From NCBI RefSeq assembly GCF_014202425.1, contig NZ_JACHGT010000004.1, positions 200,307 to 264,306 on the forward strand: a stretch of 64,000 nt of DNA, given 5' to 3'. This document shows positions 46,122 through 53,648 of this stretch, piece after piece (position 1 is the stretch's first letter; every line of letters starts with the position of its first letter). This DNA comes from Phytomonospora endophytica (GTDB lineage: Bacteria > Actinomycetota > Actinomycetes > Mycobacteriales > Micromonosporaceae). The position numbers were made by a program, and so were the translations under genes. Under the pieces are notes generated by a model. It made no database searches, was not told the origin of the DNA, and worked only from the letters and a program-made list of their open reading frames with translations.

Positions 46122-47558
46122 GTGCCTACCGCCACCCCGCCCCGCCGCCTCGGCCGGGTACTCGCGCTGCTCGCCCTCGCCCAGCTGATCTACGCCCTCG
46201 ACCTCAACATCGTCTTCGTCGCGCTCCCCGAGATCGGCGCCGATCTGGGCTTCCCCGGTCAGACCCGCCAGCTCGTCGTCAGCGTCTACGTCGTCTTCGC
46301 CGGCGGCTTCCTCCTCTTCGGCGGGCGTGCCGCCGACCTCCTCGGCCGCCGCCGCGTCTTCGTCGCCGCGCTCGCGCTCTACGCCGTCTCGTCCCTCGCG
46401 GGCGGCCTGGCCGGCGACCCGGCCCTGATCATCATCGCCAGGGCCGTGCAGGGCCTCGGCGGAGCGCTGCTGCTCCCGGCGACCCTGTCGCTGATCAACA
46501 CGCTCTTCGAGGAGGGCCCGCGACGCAACCGCGCGCTGGCGGTCTGGGGAGGCGCGGGCGCCAGCGGCCTGACGATCGGCGCACTGCTCGGCGGCATGCT
46601 CACCGAGCACTTCGGCTGGCCCGCGGTGTTCTTCGTCAACGTGCCCGTCGCCGGGATCGCCGCGCTGGTCGCGCTCTTGATCATCCCGCGCGACCCGGCC
46701 CGCGCCGCCCGCCGCCGCTTCGACCTGCCCGGGACCCTCACCGTCACCGGGGGCGCGACCCTCCTGGTCTTCGGTCTCGTCGAAGGACCCGAACTGGGCT
46801 GGGGGAGCCCGCTGATCCTCGGCGCCTTCGCGCTGTCGGTGGCGCTGCTCGCGGTCTTCGCGCTCATCGAGTCCCGCAGCGCCGACCCGGTGATGCCCTT
46901 CCGCCTCTTCGGCAACCCGAACCTGACGGTCGGCATGACCGTCACCTTCGTCTTCATGGCGACCTTCGGCGTCCTGCCCTACTTCCTGACCATGCTCATG
47001 CAGGGCGTCCACGGATACAGCGCCCTGGAAACCGGAATGGCCTTCCTCGTGCCGTCACTGGCGATCGCGGCGGGCACCCAGCTCGGCGAGCGCCTCACCG
47101 CCCGCCTCGGGACACGCGCGACGCTGCTCCTCGGCTTCGGGGTCGGCGCCGTCGGCACGGTCGTGACGGCCTTCGGTTTCGACGCCGGCGCCGGTTACGG
47201 CTCGCTCGTGCCGGGACTCGTCGTCGGCGGTGTCGGGCAGGGCATCGTGTGGACGGGGATGTGGATCGCCGCCGCGACCGGCACCGCCGCCCACGAACAG
47301 GGCGTCGCCAACGGGATCGCCTCGACCACCCTCAACATCGGCAACGCCATCGGCCTCGCGGTGTTCACCGTCCTCGCCGACCTCGGCACCGAGGGCCGCA
47401 CCGGCGAGGCGCTGCGTACGGCGACCGCCGACGGGCAGGCCTTCGTCGTCCTGCTCACCGCCGCCGGAATGGTCGTCGGGCTACTGGTGACGCTCGGGCT
47501 GCGCCGCCGCCGCGCCACGGTCGCCGAGGAGAGGCCGGAACCGGTCGCCGTCGGCTGA
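46122..47558 (+). CDS. DHA2-family (14-helix) MFS drug exporter
   Basis: The 478-residue protein has the DHA2 signatures YALDLNIVFVALPEIGADLGF in helix 1, GGRAADLLGRRRVF (motif A) and GGAGASGLTIGALLGGMLTEHFGWPAVFFVNVP (motif C followed by the helix-6 start). Some 14 hydrophobic segments are evident. GGAG seven bases before the GTG at 46122 supports that start. It probably exports drugs or metabolites by proton antiport. The promoter region carries the TACGTA palindrome, and the gene is divergent from an ArsR regulator. Confidence 0.9.
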   Translation: MPTATPPRRLGRVLALLALAQLIYALDLNIVFVALPEIGADLGFPGQTRQLVVSVYVVFAGGFLLFGGRAADLLGRRRVFVAALALYAVSSLAGGLAGDPALIIIARAVQGLGGALLLPATLSLINTLFEEGPRRNRALAVWGGAGASGLTIGALLGGMLTEHFGWPAVFFVNVPVAGIAALVALLIIPRDPARAARRRFDLPGTLTVTGGATLLVFGLVEGPELGWGSPLILGAFALSVALLAVFALIESRSADPVMPFRLFGNPNLTVGMTVTFVFMATFGVLPYFLTMLMQGVHGYSALETGMAFLVPSLAIAAGTQLGERLTARLGTRATLLLGFGVGAVGTVVTAFGFDAGAGYGSLVPGLVVGGVGQGIVWTGMWIAAATGTAAHEQGVANGIASTTLNIGNAIGLAVFTVLADLGTEGRTGEALRTATADGQAFVVLLTAAGMVVGLLVTLGLRRRRATVAEERPEPVAVG

Positions 47559-47566
47559 TCCCGGCC

Positions 47567-47595
47567 GGGGACGGCGCCGTCACGGTGCCGTCCCC
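47567..47595. terminator. Hairpin terminator between the DHA2 pump and the WYL regulator
   Basis: GGGGACGGC at 47567-47575 pairs with GCCGTCCCC at 47587-47595 over an 11-base loop. It overlaps the last codons of the convergent WYL regulator gene. Confidence 0.65.
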
Positions 47596-48536
47596 GCGGC
47601 CGTGAAACGGCGGCCCAGTACGCCGAAGGCCTCCGCGAGCTCCGGCGGCCCGACCACCTCGATCGCGCGATCGAAGGTGCCGATCAGTCCCGCCAGCCCG
47701 GCCCACGACCACGCGCCGAGTATCAGCCTGCATCGCCGTGGCCCCAGCGCCTCCACGACCGCCCCGCCCGGTGCCCAGCGCGCGATCAGCGCGGCGGGCG
47801 CGTCGAGCAGCACCTCGCCACGGCACGGCCAGTGCTCCGGCGGGTCACCGGGATCGGCCCGCGCGGCGAGGAACCCGCCGAGGTCGCCGCCGGGCACCGC
47901 GCGCTCGCCGAAACCCGGCCCGGTGGGGAGACACGGGACCAGCCGGTCGACGCGGAAGGTCCGCCACTCCCCGCCGTCGAGGTCGAAGGCCAGCAGGTGC
48001 CAGCGCCCCTTCCACACCACCAGGTGATGCGGCTCGACGCGCCACCGGTGCGGGCCCTCGTCGAGGCGCACGACCTGCCTGCCGCGCACGGCCTCACCGA
48101 GGGCGAGCAGCACGCCGGCGTCGACCTCGGGTCCGGCGAGGTCCCAGGGGTTCCACAGCGCGGTGACCGCGATCGCCTCGGTCCGCCGCCGCAGCCTCGG
48201 CGGCAGCACCTGCCGAATCGTGGCCAGGGCGCGGGCGGCGGCCTCGGCGGTCCCCGCGACGGTCGTCGGCGCGGTCTGGAGGGCCAGCGCGATCGCGACG
48301 GCCTGCTCGTCGTCGAAGAGCAGCGGCGGCAGGCGGGCACCGGCGTCGAGCCGGTAGTGGCCGCCGGGTCCCTTGCGGACGCTCACGGGATAGCCGAGTT
48401 CGCGCAACCGGTCGACGTCGCGCCGCATGGTCCGGGCGCTCACGCCGAGCCGCTCGGCGAGCGCCGGTCCGGGCCAGTCCCGCCGTGACTGGAGCAGCGA
48501 CAGCAGGAGCAGCAGCCGTCCCGAGGTGTCCGCCAT
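47580..48536 (-). CDS. YafY-like HTH/WYL-domain regulator
   Basis: The 318-residue protein has an N-terminal HTH_11 winged helix (LLLLLSLLQSRRDWPGPALAERLGVSARTMRRDVDRLRELGY). A WYL domain at about residues 135-230 contains KGRWHLLAFDLDGGEWRTFRVDRL, in which the WYL core reads WHL, and a WCX extension follows. These regulators often sense nucleotides or DNA-damage signals, or control a divergent enzyme gene. Here the divergent gene is a P450, and an 8-bp inverted repeat lies between them. Confidence 0.9.
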   Translation of the reverse strand: MADTSGRLLLLLSLLQSRRDWPGPALAERLGVSARTMRRDVDRLRELGYPVSVRKGPGGHYRLDAGARLPPLLFDDEQAVAIALALQTAPTTVAGTAEAAARALATIRQVLPPRLRRRTEAIAVTALWNPWDLAGPEVDAGVLLALGEAVRGRQVVRLDEGPHRWRVEPHHLVVWKGRWHLLAFDLDGGEWRTFRVDRLVPCLPTGPGFGERAVPGGDLGGFLAARADPGDPPEHWPCRGEVLLDAPAALIARWAPGGAVVEALGPRRCRLILGAWSWAGLAGLIGTFDRAIEVVGPPELAEAFGVLGRRFTAAGTAP

Positions 48537-48553
48537 GGCGTGATTCCATCATG

Positions 48554-48580
48554 AGAAGCGGACAGCCGGTGGCCGCTTCT
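48554..48580. promoter_or_regulatory. Inverted repeat between the WYL regulator and the P450
   Basis: AGAAGCGG (48554-48561) and CCGCTTCT (48573-48580) are exact complements with an 11-base spacer, so half-sites are 19 bp apart. The repeat lies between the two divergent start codons and probably binds the WYL regulator. Confidence 0.6.
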
Positions 48581-48626
48581 ACCGGCACAGTTCGGGGGTT
48601 CCCCACTTGACTCCCGAGGAGAAGCA

Positions 48627-49763
48627 GTGCAGGCACCTGACGTCAGTCACCTCCGGCCTTTCGCCCCGACCGTGCGCGGCCTCACCGAGCCCGACCATGT
48701 CCGCGACGCCATGCGCGCCGCCGGGCCGCTCGTGCGGGCCGAGACCCCGGCCGGGGGACCGGCCTGGATCGTTACCGATCCCGCCCTGGCCCGCCGCGTC
48801 CTGACCGACTCGCGGCTGGTCAAGGATCCCGCCTTCGCGCCCCCGCGCTGGGATCCGGTCACGGCGGGACTGGAGGCGACCGCCGCCGACCAGCCCTCAC
48901 TAACCACATTGGACGGATCTGAGCACGGTGCATTGCGCAAGGCCCACGCGCCTTTGCTGTCGATGCGGCGGATGGAGGCGTGGTCCGGCCGCGTCCACGC
49001 CATCGCCCGGCGGCTCCTGGCCGAACTCGCCGAAGGGGAGCCCGTCGTCGACCTGATGGCCGGGTTCACCACCCGCTATCCGCTGACGGTGCTGCTCGAC
49101 CTGCTCGGGATTCCGCTCGACCTCGTCGACCGGGCGGTCGACGGCTGCCGCCGCATGTTCTCCACGGAGCCCGGCGGCCAGGCGGCCGCGATCGGCGCCC
49201 TCGCCGAACTCGCGGCGGCGGGACTGGGCGGCGACGCCGACGGCTTCGCCGCCGAACTGCGCGAACGCGTGCCGGAGGGCACCACCCCGCAGCAGCTGCA
49301 CTATCACCTGTTCGGGCTGATCTTCGCCGGGCAGCTCACGACCGACGCCTCGCTGGGTTTCCACGTCGCCCGCCTGCTCGGCCCCGATCCCGTGGAGACG
49401 GCGGGTCTGGCGGAGGCGACCCTGCGCGACCATCCGCCGGCGCCCTACACGCTGTGGCGTTACACGGCCGACGACGTCGAGCTCGGAGGCGTGCCGATCC
49501 CCGCGCGATCCCCGGTCCTGGTGGACATCCAGGGCGTCAACGCGGTGCCCGGCTCCGGCCCGGACCTCACCTTCGGCGCGGGACCGCACTTCTGCGTCGG
49601 TGCGCGGCTGGCCGTACTGGAGCTGAACGCGGTCGCGGCGGTGCTCGCCGCCGACCATCCGAAGGCCCGGCTCGACGGTCCCTACGGCGAGCTGCGGGTG
49701 TCGGGCATCGGCGGGATCCAGGGACGCCGGCTCGACGCCCTGCCCGTGCGCCTGCGCGGCTGA
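48627..49763 (+). CDS. Cytochrome P450 lacking the ExxR glutamate
   Basis: This short 378-residue bacterial P450 has the haem loop FGAGPHFCVGARLA, with Cys323 as thiolate ligand. The K-helix reads AEATLRDHPP: Arg267 is present but the residue three before it is Ala264, so the normally near-invariant ExxR glutamate is missing (a Glu sits one position too early). The I-helix reads FAGQLTTD, with Leu instead of the acidic residue before Thr. Actinobacterial CYP156/CYP157 members are known ExxR exceptions. GAGGAG five bases upstream supports the GTG start. Redox partners are not encoded nearby; the substrate is unknown. Confidence 0.9.
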   Translation: MQAPDVSHLRPFAPTVRGLTEPDHVRDAMRAAGPLVRAETPAGGPAWIVTDPALARRVLTDSRLVKDPAFAPPRWDPVTAGLEATAADQPSLTTLDGSEHGALRKAHAPLLSMRRMEAWSGRVHAIARRLLAELAEGEPVVDLMAGFTTRYPLTVLLDLLGIPLDLVDRAVDGCRRMFSTEPGGQAAAIGALAELAAAGLGGDADGFAAELRERVPEGTTPQQLHYHLFGLIFAGQLTTDASLGFHVARLLGPDPVETAGLAEATLRDHPPAPYTLWRYTADDVELGGVPIPARSPVLVDIQGVNAVPGSGPDLTFGAGPHFCVGARLAVLELNAVAAVLAADHPKARLDGPYGELRVSGIGGIQGRRLDALPVRLRG

Positions 49764-49812
49764 GCCGCGCGCACCGGCCGTCGGCGTCCCCTGTGGACCC
49801 CGGCGGCCGCCG

Positions 49813-50082
49813 TCAGTCCCGGGTCTTGCGCCAGAGTTCGGCGGTCTTGGTCAGCAGTTCGTCGCGGTCGGCCGGTGAGAGCGGGTAGCCGTTGTGGACG
49901 GACCACTCGGGCTTGGCGTCGACGCCTTCCACGGTCGCGACGTGGAGCGGGAAACCGAGGGATCCGATGCGGTAGATCTCGACGCGGCCGAGGTCGTGGC
50001 CGCGGACTTCGTAGACCTTGTTGAGGCCGCTCTCGTCGAGCGCCACTTCACCGATGGTCGGCAACCCCTCGTTCATCACCAT
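49813..50082 (-). CDS. Small hypothetical protein
   Basis: This protein of about 89 residues has an EVRGHDLGRVEIYRIGSLGFPLHVATVEG strand-rich core and a C-terminal helix (SPADRDELLTKTAELWRK). I do not recognise a family. Starts at 50082 or 50076 are both possible; the GGGG element upstream fits the second slightly better. The 186 bp between it and the TetR gene show nothing clear. Confidence 0.6.
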   Translation of the reverse strand: MVMNEGLPTIGEVALDESGLNKVYEVRGHDLGRVEIYRIGSLGFPLHVATVEGVDAKPEWSVHNGYPLSPADRDELLTKTAELWRKTRD

Positions 50083-50268
50083 GCCCCGATTCTTCCAGCG
50101 ACCGGCCCTGCGCGGACGACGGCCCCCATGCCGCGCTTGCGAATGGCAAGCCGTCGCGCAGCCGACGTTACCGGGTTCGGCGGGCCGGCGCGATGTCCGT
50201 TCGGCGGTGAGGCGCGCGGGGTCATCCGTACAGGTGATCACCGGAAACGTCGTCCCGCAGGTCACGGG

Positions 50269-50967
50269 CTAGCCCCGCGCCCGCGCCCCGATCCCGTCGA
50301 GGAGAAAGTCCAGACCGGCGGTGAAGGCGCCGTCCCAGTCGACGTCGGCGATGTAGTCGTGGGCGGCGACGGTCGGGAAGCGCCCGGCCTCGGCGGCCAG
50401 GTATTCCCGTCCCGCCGCGATCTCCTCGGGGGACAGTCGCAGGCTCGCCTGCGTCGAGGCCGAACCCATGACGTGGTTGTACAGCGCCCACGTCGCGGCG
50501 TTGAGGTCCACGGTGGACAGTCCGGTGCGCAGCAGCGCCGACTGGAGGAACTCCATCCAGGCCAGGAAGTTCGGGCCGATCAGCGGCCGCCGCCGCGCGG
50601 GCAGGCCCGCCGACCACGGGTGCCGCAGCAGCGCCGCGCGCCATGCGCCGAGCAGCGCGGTGATGTCCTCGCGCGGCCCGCCGGTCGGCTCGGGAACCCG
50701 GGCCTCGTCGAAGATCGCGTCGACGGCGAGGTCGACGACGTCGTCCTTGGTCGCGACGTGCCAGTAGAGGGTCGTCGCGCCGGCGTCGAGGCGTTCGCCG
50801 AGCCGCCGCATCGTCAGCCGCTCGATGCCCTCCTCGTCGAGGAGGGCGACGGCGGCCTCGACGATCCGCGCGCGCGTCAGCGGCGGTTCGCCCTTGCGTC
50901 CGCGCGCGGGACGCAGCCAGACGGCGCCGACGGCCGTGGGGGAGTCGTTGCCGGCGATGGCCTTCAC
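50269..50967 (-). CDS. TetR-family regulator (TetR_C_1 type)
   Basis: This protein of about 232 residues has an N-terminal HTH: PLTRARIVEAAVALLDEEGIERLTMRRLGERLDAGATTLYWHVATKDDVVDLAVDAI. Its C-terminal domain resembles that of tetracycline-repressor-like proteins. The start is uncertain: GTG at 50967 is a compromise, and an in-frame GTG at 51060 would add 31 residues. It is divergent from an MFS pump whose promoter holds two near-identical 17-bp repeats, so it is probably that pump's repressor. Confidence 0.85.
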   Translation of the reverse strand: MKAIAGNDSPTAVGAVWLRPARGRKGEPPLTRARIVEAAVALLDEEGIERLTMRRLGERLDAGATTLYWHVATKDDVVDLAVDAIFDEARVPEPTGGPREDITALLGAWRAALLRHPWSAGLPARRRPLIGPNFLAWMEFLQSALLRTGLSTVDLNAATWALYNHVMGSASTQASLRLSPEEIAAGREYLAAEAGRFPTVAAHDYIADVDWDGAFTAGLDFLLDGIGARARG

Positions 50968-51168
50968 CTCCGCGCTGCCGTGATCGCCTCCGGACGAGGC
51001 CAAGGTATCACCGGCCCGGCGCGCGACCCGGTCGGCGTTCCGCTGTGTCCCAGGTCTCACCGATGCCTGAAAGTGCTGGTGAAAGCCCGGTTCTAGGGCC
51101 CGGAAAGCGACCGGGGCGGGGCTCGCGGAGCCCGGGCCGGCGCCCGCGGGTGTGCTAGCTTCCCCTTT

Positions 51169-51205
51169 CTAGAACAACGTTCGAGTCACTAGACCAATGT
51201 TCGAG
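51169..51205. promoter_or_regulatory. Two direct 17-bp operator repeats for the TetR regulator
   Basis: CTAGAACAACGTTCGAG at 51169-51185 recurs at 51189-51205 with two changes; copies start 20 bp apart. Each contains a GAAC/GTTC-type dyad, complete in the first copy. The second copy ends 11 bp before the pump start, so a bound repressor would block transcription or initiation. Confidence 0.8.
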
Positions 51206-51216
51206 AAAGGTCTCGC

Positions 51217-52632
51217 GTGTTGACCGCAGCACCGCCCCCGGCCACCGCCCGCCGCTGGTGGACCCTCCCCGTCGTCGGCCTCGCCCAGCTCATGGTCGTG
51301 CTCGACGCCACGATCGTGAACATCGCGCTGCCCTCGGCCCAGCACGAACTCGGCATGGCCGACGCCGACCGGCACTGGGTCGTCACCGCCTACGCCCTCG
51401 CCTTCGGCGGCCTGCTCCTCCTCGGCGGCCGCGTCTGCGCCGCCCTCGGCCACCGCCGCGCCTTCACTCTCGGGCTCATCGGCTTCGCCCTCGCCTCCGG
51501 ACTCGGCGGCGCCGCCGGGAACGCCGGAACCCTCATCGCCGCCCGCGCCGCCCAGGGCGTCTTCGCCGCCCTCCTCGCCCCCGCCGCCCTCTCCCTGCTG
51601 ACCCTCACCTTCACCACCGCCCGCGAACGCGGCCGCGCCTTCGGGGTCTTCGCCGGCGTCGGCGCGGGCGGAGCCGCACTAGGCGTCGTCGCCGGAGGAC
51701 TGCTCACCCAGTACGCCGACTGGCGCTGGTGCCTCTACATCAACGTCCCCATGGCCGCGCTCGCGCTCCTCGGGACACCGCTCATCGCCCGCGACCGGCC
51801 CGCCGGAAGCCTCCGGAACCTCGACGTGCCCGGCGTCGTGCTCAGCGCGACCGGCTTCGTCGCCCTCGTCTACGGCTTCACCCGTGCCGAAGCCCGCGGC
51901 TGGACCGACCCGCCCGTCCTCGCCCTGCTCGCCGGAGGCGTCGCGCTCCTCGCGGCCTTCGCCGTCGTGCAGCGAAAGACACGGCACCCCCTCCTCCCAC
52001 CCCGCATCCCCGCCCACCGCGCCCGCGCGACGGCACTGGTGTCGGTGGCGCTGATGTTCCTCGCGATGTTCGGCTTCTACCTCTTCGTCAGCTATTACAC
52101 GCAGACGATCCTCGGCTACACCGCCGTGCAGGCCGGACTGACGCTCCTCGTCAACGCCGTCGCCGCCATCGCCGGATCCACCCTCCTCGCCCGGATCCGC
52201 CTCGCCCCGGCCACGCTCATCACCGGCAGCCTCCTCCTCGCCGCCGCCGGAACCCTCGTCCTCACCCGCCTGGGCGCCGACGGCACCGGCGCCTTCGCCA
52301 CCCGGCTCCTCCCCGCCCAGGTCCTCACCGGCCTCGGCCTCGGCTGCCTCCTCGCCGCCGCGACGAACCTCGTCACCGCCGACGTCGCCGGCCCCGAAGA
52401 CGCCGGAATCGCCTCGGCCGCCTACAACGCCGTCCAGCAACTCGGCGCCGCGCTCGGCACCGCCCTACTCAACTCCATCGCCCTCGGCGTCACCGCCGCC
52501 CGGCTCGACGACGGCGCCGCACCCACCGCAGCGACCGTCGACGGCTACGCCGTCGCGATGTGGGCCGCCACCGGCGTCCTCACCGCCGCCGCGCTCGCCG
52601 TCACCGCACTGTCCCGCAACACCCGTTCCTGA
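51217..52632 (+). CDS. DHA2-family MFS exporter
   Basis: The 471-residue protein has the DHA2 signatures QLMVVLDATIVNIALPSAQHEL in helix 1, GGRVCAALGHRRAF (motif A) and GAGGAALGVVAGGLLTQYADWRWCLYINVP (motif C and helix 6), with about 14 hydrophobic segments. GAAAGG six bases upstream supports the GTG at 51217. It is likely a drug or metabolite pump under the divergent TetR regulator. A 2-oxoglutarate-type oxygenase gene follows after 10 bp, so the two are probably cotranscribed. Confidence 0.92.
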   Translation: MLTAAPPPATARRWWTLPVVGLAQLMVVLDATIVNIALPSAQHELGMADADRHWVVTAYALAFGGLLLLGGRVCAALGHRRAFTLGLIGFALASGLGGAAGNAGTLIAARAAQGVFAALLAPAALSLLTLTFTTARERGRAFGVFAGVGAGGAALGVVAGGLLTQYADWRWCLYINVPMAALALLGTPLIARDRPAGSLRNLDVPGVVLSATGFVALVYGFTRAEARGWTDPPVLALLAGGVALLAAFAVVQRKTRHPLLPPRIPAHRARATALVSVALMFLAMFGFYLFVSYYTQTILGYTAVQAGLTLLVNAVAAIAGSTLLARIRLAPATLITGSLLLAAAGTLVLTRLGADGTGAFATRLLPAQVLTGLGLGCLLAAATNLVTADVAGPEDAGIASAAYNAVQQLGAALGTALLNSIALGVTAARLDDGAAPTAATVDGYAVAMWAATGVLTAAALAVTALSRNTRS

Positions 52633-52642
52633 GGAGACACCC

Positions 52643-53593
52643 ATGCCCAACTACGTCCCCGTCATCGACCTGTCCACACGCGACACCCCCGAAGGCCGTG
52701 CCGCGCTCGCCGCCACCATCGGCGAAGCCTGCGCGACCTCCGGCTTCTACGTCATCGTCGGCCACGGCGTGGCCGCCGAACTCGTCACCCGCATGTACAC
52801 CGTGACCCGGTCCTTCTTCCTGCTGCCCGACGCCGGCAAGGATCTCGTCGCCAACCGGCCCGGCGTCTCGGGCTTCCGGCGCCTCGGCGGCAGCACCGCC
52901 GCCAGCATCGGCGAGGACACCCCACCCGACCTGTGCGAGGTCTTCGCCGCGCACGTCACCGGCGAACTCCCCGACGCCGAACGCGCCGCGCTCGGCGACG
53001 CCTGGGCGACCTGGACGCTGGCCAACGTCTGGCCCTCGGCGGAGTTCAAGGACGTGTGGTGGGAGTACATGGACGCCGTCACCGCGCTCGCCGCCGACCT
53101 GATGCGCCTGTCGGCGCTGGCGCTCGGGCTCGACGAGGAGTTCTTCGCGTCGAGCTTCGGCCGCCACGGCTCCTCGGTCGCCGCGAACTACTACTACCCG
53201 CAGACCCGCCCGCCGCTTCCGGGACAGTTGCGGCGCGGCCCGCACACCGACTTCGGCGGCCTCACCGTGCTGTACCAGGAGGACGACCGCTCGGGGCTCC
53301 AGGTGCGCGGCGCCGCGGGTGAATGGCGTGACGTGGCGGCGATCCCGGGCAGTTTCGTGGTCAACATCGGCGACCTGATGGCGCTGTGGACCGGCGGGCG
53401 CTGGGTGTCGACGATGCACCGGGTCGTCAACCCGCCGCCGGAGCACGCCGCCTCGTCGCGGGTGTCGATCCCGTTCTTCTACCTGCCCGACCACGACGCC
53501 GTGATCAAGCCGGTCGAGGGCGGCGGCGAGGCGGTCGTCGCGGGGGAGTGGATGTCGCGGAAGCTGGAGCGGCTGTTCACCGGAGTGGGTTAG
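52643..53593 (+). CDS. Fe(II)/2-oxoglutarate-dependent oxygenase, isopenicillin N synthase family
   Basis: The 316-residue enzyme begins with the DIOX_N region (VPVIDLSTRD, ATSGFYVIVGHGV). The iron triad is His201 and Asp203 in GPHTDFGGLTVLYQ and His259 in STMHRVV. Arg273 and Ser275 in SSRVSIPFFY bind 2-oxoglutarate. All ligands are intact. The family includes IPNS, ACC oxidase and many hydroxylases; the substrate is not evident. Cotranscription with the MFS pump suggests it modifies a compound that the pump exports or that induces the system. GAGGAG lies eight bases upstream. Confidence 0.92.
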   Translation: MPNYVPVIDLSTRDTPEGRAALAATIGEACATSGFYVIVGHGVAAELVTRMYTVTRSFFLLPDAGKDLVANRPGVSGFRRLGGSTAASIGEDTPPDLCEVFAAHVTGELPDAERAALGDAWATWTLANVWPSAEFKDVWWEYMDAVTALAADLMRLSALALGLDEEFFASSFGRHGSSVAANYYYPQTRPPLPGQLRRGPHTDFGGLTVLYQEDDRSGLQVRGAAGEWRDVAAIPGSFVVNIGDLMALWTGGRWVSTMHRVVNPPPEHAASSRVSIPFFYLPDHDAVIKPVEGGGEAVVAGEWMSRKLERLFTGVG

Positions 53594-53606
53594 CCGCGGG
53601 ATGTGG

Positions 53607-53639
53607 CGAGGCCGTGCCGATCGGGTCGGCGCGGCCTCG
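53607..53639. terminator. Bidirectional hairpin terminator, 14-bp stem
   Basis: Bases 53607-53620 pair with 53626-53639 with one G-U pair around a five-base loop. The hairpin separates the convergent oxygenase and multicopper oxidase genes. Confidence 0.75.
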
Positions 53640-53648
53640 ACGCCGTCC

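Noticed and set aside
48627-49763. P450 as part of a conservon
   Set aside because: ExxR-lacking CYP157-type genes often sit in conservons, but no sensor kinase, roadblock, DUF742 or small GTPase genes flank this one.
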